Position numbers and translations under genes: made by a program
Part shown: one piece after another, positions 49,861 through 64,000 of the stretch
Layout: each line of letters begins with the position of its first letter
Numbering within the stretch: the stretch's first letter is position 1
Assembly: GCA_960531495.1 (NCBI GenBank)
Contig: OY482862.1
Location: forward strand, 13,062,774 to 13,126,773
From: Zeus faber
Lineage: Eukaryota > Chordata > Actinopteri > Zeiformes > Zeidae
Direction: 5' to 3'
Length of the DNA stretch: 64,000 nucleotides
The notes under the pieces: generated by a model
The model's database searches: none
What the model was told of the DNA's origin: nothing
The model's input: only the letters and a program-made list of their open reading frames with translations

Positions 49861-50110
49861 ACTGTGAAGAGTGTGGGGCGCCGGACACGGTTCCCCGTGC
49901 GATGTTGCAACGTCCGTTTTGTGCTGAGGAAAAGGAGAGAACTCCTTTGTGGAGTTGGGACCTTCTCCTTGGAAAACATTATTAGGGGAACCAAAACAAC
50001 CAGAGTCAGAATGCAAGAAAGGTTGTAGACTTTCTTGACTGTACCCCCCGCCTGTGTCCAAGGATTTGGGTGAAATAAGCACGGAGTTTGTTTTTTTGCC
50101 GGAGGGAGGC

Positions 50111-50969
50111 AGCAATGCACTGATCTTGCAGGAAACCCAACAGAAGAAGAAGGAGAGGCGACCCGAGGGGTACAGCCTGCGGGGACGGCGCTTTGGAAAC
50201 CGCGCAAGAGCCGCTGAGCCCGGTGCTCGTCAGTACGGGCTTCATGTTTTCCTAACGTTTATATTCCAACAAGCGACGAAACGCCGTGAGGTTGGCCTCT
50301 CGGCGAGTCACTCGGCTTGAGAAAAAAGAAGAGCCCTTCGGTTTCCCGACTCTTCGTGGGTTGGATCAGTTGGTGTAACGCACATGTGAACGTCGGACGG
50401 ATGTCACCAGTGTGCGAGTGCGTGGTCTGGCTCTGTTTTGTGAATGGGTCCAAATTATTCATTTGGGCGGAAGGAGCAAACGGTGGATCCCCGAATCGTT
50501 TCGCCGGACTCGCTCAAAATACTCGCCTTGGCAGAGAGATGCAACGTGCGAATACCATAAATAACGGACCTGCGTCTAAATGACGCGATTCGATGGAATG
50601 CTCAGTGTAGGTCGGCGACCGGCCCCCCGTTTGACTCGCCGACCCACTCTTTCGACGGAGTGACTCCCAAACTCCCGCGTCGCCGGGAAGATCCGTTCGC
50701 AGCGAGCGGCTCGTTCGCGGAAGCCTGCGAAAACACCGGGGCGTTCGAGCCTCGTGACCGATCACCGTGGCGCACGCGGGAGGAGCCTCGGTTCTCCCTC
50801 CGCTTCCCCCAGCGCCAGATCAACACGCCAGCCGACACACGCGCACCTTGAAAGCCCTCCGCCCACCGACGTCCCGCTCCCCCCCCTCCCTCCCCCAGAC
50901 CGTTGTTAGGTTTGGTTCCTAGCCGCCGTGTGCGTTCGTCCACGCCCGCGCCGGCGTCCCGAAGGCGAG

Positions 50970-51000
<31 letters not shown>

Positions 51001-51091
51001 CGGGAGGAGGCGCGGCAGCCCCCGGGGTCCCCGTGTCGCGTCGCGCCGTGTCGTGTGGTGTCGTGTCGTGGAGGGGAATCGCTGCAATGAG
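50111..51091 (+). promoter_or_regulatory. MGAT4A: MGAT4A promoter/5'UTR, CpG-rich
   Basis: CpG-dense from about 50200 to 51190 with a (GA)n at 50969-51000 and a CGTGTCG/TCGTG-rich stretch at 51028-51072 just before the start. This composition fits a CpG-island promoter. No TATA box is apparent. Confidence 0.6.

Positions 51092-51095
<4 letters not shown>
51087..51095 (+). promoter_or_regulatory. minimal upstream ORF overlapping the MGAT4A start
   Basis: ATG AGA TGA starts five bases before the MGAT4A ATG (51092-51094), and its stop codon overlaps that ATG in another frame. It is the only uATG immediately at the start. Purine at -3 (G) and A at +4 make it plausibly recognised. Confidence 0.6.
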
Positions 51096-62537
<11,442 letters not shown>

Positions 62538-62549
62538 GTGAGCGCGCGC

Positions 62550-62589
<40 letters not shown>

Positions 62590-64000
62590 GAAAAAAAACA
62601 GTGCATTTAATAACCGGAATAACCGTATCGTACCGAGACAGTATGGTTTCTTTTCCAGTAACTGTTTCATTGTTTATTTTGGTTTTTGGTGTCTACCGCC
62701 ATGTTTTCTGCAAGGACAGTGGTTCAGCAACACCTTTTTAAGGGAGCAAGGTGATCGTTCACGTTGGTTGAAAATGAGCGTGAGCAGAATCAGTCGACTG
62801 GTCGCACAAAGATGTGAGGGTTGTAGCAAAACTAGAAATGGCTCCGATCCGATAGCGGGTATCCGGTATCGGGTGCCGATACTGACGTCATTCACTCATC
62901 GGATATCGAACTGGTGTGACTGATCCAAATTCAGTTCCATGGTCTGCCTCCTTGAGAATTCAATAAATAATTAATTTCAAACTGGCGTGTATAGGAACTG
63001 GCAGTTGTGGTTGGGCAAAGCGTCACTGATTGGAGCAGCCGTTCAGTTGGTCCCCAAAATAAGACAAAATGATTCTGACGTATACAATATGCACCGCCTT
63101 AGAGCTGATGGGAGTTGTAGTTCTATTTGTGCAGTGCCACACTATAACGAGTCACCGGATGAGGATTACAAACTACATGGATACGTCCTTCGGCTTGCCG
63201 GTTACGTCCGGTTGAAAACCAGAATAATCCCACATAGGGGGAGTTTTGTACTATTTTTCGCAACAAGCTCATCCATGAAAATCCTTGTTCCAAACCGAGC
63301 GGCCCCCGCCCCCGTACGCGGCGCACGCCCTAGACGCCACATTGAGCATGTTGTAACGGGCAACACTGGCCTTTAAAGAAAATGACGAGACGCTTTTTCT
63401 GGATAAAAAGCACTATAACGTTTCCATTTCTCAAACTGTCGTTCTAACTATCGAGTCGTTTTTATATTCAAGGGTTTGTGATCTTCTTGAAGAAGGAAAA
63501 ACAACTTTTGGGGGGGGGGAATCTAATTTTTTATACTCCACATACAAAAAAAATAATAAAAAAAGATACTGATACTGATGCCGATACTGGATCTCTGGTA
63601 TCAGTATCAGATCGGAACCGAGAAAAAGTGGATCGGTGCATCTCTAACCAAAACCACTGCACATGGCCACGTTTCCGCTTTGCAACCTTGTATTCAACTT
63701 AATGAAGGAGGTTTGACTATCCATCCCTTTTCTCAAGGGATGGATAGGAAACAAGCTTATAATGAGTAGGCCTCGGGGTGAGAAAGGGCTGTAACTAAAT
63801 ATTATTTCTACAATAACTAGATATTTATATAATGACTTAATCTGTTGATCAAGTCACCCACATGCTCCCTGATTGATATCGTCAAATAAGATTTTAATCT
63901 TTTCATTTCCCCTGGCCATCTGTTTGCTGACATCAAATTTGGATTGGATTAAAAATGTGTGGTTTTGTGTCTGCACTTGTTTCTCTCCTTCCCAGAAAGG
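62538..64000 (+). other. MGAT4A: MGAT4A intron 3 to window end
   Basis: It contains (CA)n at 62554-62584, the inverted-repeat element above and a strong acceptor-like sequence (TTTCTCTCCTTCCCAG) ending at 63995. The last five bases do not spell the expected next MGAT4A residues after GRTG, so no exon is called. Confidence 0.5.
62832..63648. mobile_element. nonautonomous DNA transposon in MGAT4A intron 3
   Basis: The left end CTAGAAATGGCTCCGATCC (62832-62850) and the inverse of the right end (63630-63648, TTAGAGATGCACCGATCC) form imperfect terminal inverted repeats. Both are followed inward by GATACTG/GGTATCGG-type repeats. No coding frame lies between. The AGAGATGCACCGATC ending is a familiar fish DNA-transposon terminus. 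Confidence 0.7.

Larger units (their letters stand above)
45590..50110 (+). mobile_element. decayed I/Nimb-type LINE retrotransposon
   Basis: Pieces of a full-length non-LTR element appear in order on the plus strand: gag-like ORF1 with a degenerate zinc knuckle (45.9-46.45 kb), endonuclease start (46.80 kb), reverse transcriptase (48.13-48.86 kb), RNase H (about 49.44-49.6 kb) and a C-terminal region (49.62-49.95 kb). An RNase H domain after RT points to the I clade and its relatives. Frames are broken many times, so it is inactive. A (GA)n at 45728-45750 lies near the 5' end. Ends are approximate. Confidence 0.8.

Noticed and set aside
63980..64000. A strong acceptor (TTTCTCTCCTTCCCAG) at the window end as the next MGAT4A exon.
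   Set aside because: The five bases after it (AAAGG) do not encode the expected GVSIV-type sequence after GRTG; too little sequence remains to judge.

Overview
This is genomic DNA from a vertebrate, almost certainly a teleost fish. Support: multi-exon genes with GT-AG introns; proteins that read like vertebrate orthologues; very abundant (CA)n/(TG)n, (ATT)n and (TC)n microsatellites; Tc1/mariner-, hAT- and I/Nimb-type mobile elements with fish-like dispersed repeats; short introns. Species cannot be named from the sequence. No computation was run: exon borders come from reading splice sites, keeping reading phase and comparing with remembered vertebrate proteins.

Layout: (1) 1-3159, promoter/5' region full of homopolymer runs, ending in a probable REV1 5'UTR exon. 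(2) 4403-11649, REV1, 21 coding exons, complete, + strand. (3) 15968-17033, TXNDC9, 4 coding exons, +. (4) 18265-22725, MRPL30, 5 coding exons, - strand, tail-to-tail with TXNDC9; its first intron carries nested Tc1 and LINE insertions. (5) 23255-25107, MITD1, 7 coding exons, +, head-to-head with MRPL30 over about 530 bp. (6) 28668-36823, CRACDL (KIAA1211L), 9 coding exons, +. (7) 37.56-39.41 kb, a decayed hAT element with a frameshifted transposase. (8) 40947-42713, CREG2, 4 exons, +. (9) about 45.6-50.1 kb, a decayed I/Nimb-type LINE with gag, endonuclease, RT and RNase H remnants. (10) 51092 to the window end, the first three coding exons of MGAT4A, +, with a 10.6 kb first intron rich in repeats.

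Gene order and orientation (REV1, TXNDC9, MRPL30, MITD1, CRACDL, MGAT4A) match human 2q11.2 as I recall it. EIF5B, LYG1/2, LIPT1, C2orf15 and TSGA10 are not seen. CREG2, also from human 2q, lies between CRACDL and MGAT4A. The genes are not one pathway: translesion DNA synthesis (REV1), chaperonin cofactor (TXNDC9), mitochondrial translation (MRPL30), ESCRT-III abscission (MITD1), actin-related (CRACDL), secreted glycoprotein (CREG2) and N-glycan branching (MGAT4A).

I did not find a previously undescribed system. The best leads are a Tyr in place of the protein-template Leu of REV1, a GC-AG intron inside the REV1 polymerase domain, a three-codon upstream ORF (start, one sense codon, stop) overlapping the MGAT4A start, weak GTTC splice donors, and pairs of related dispersed repeats, some close to gene starts.
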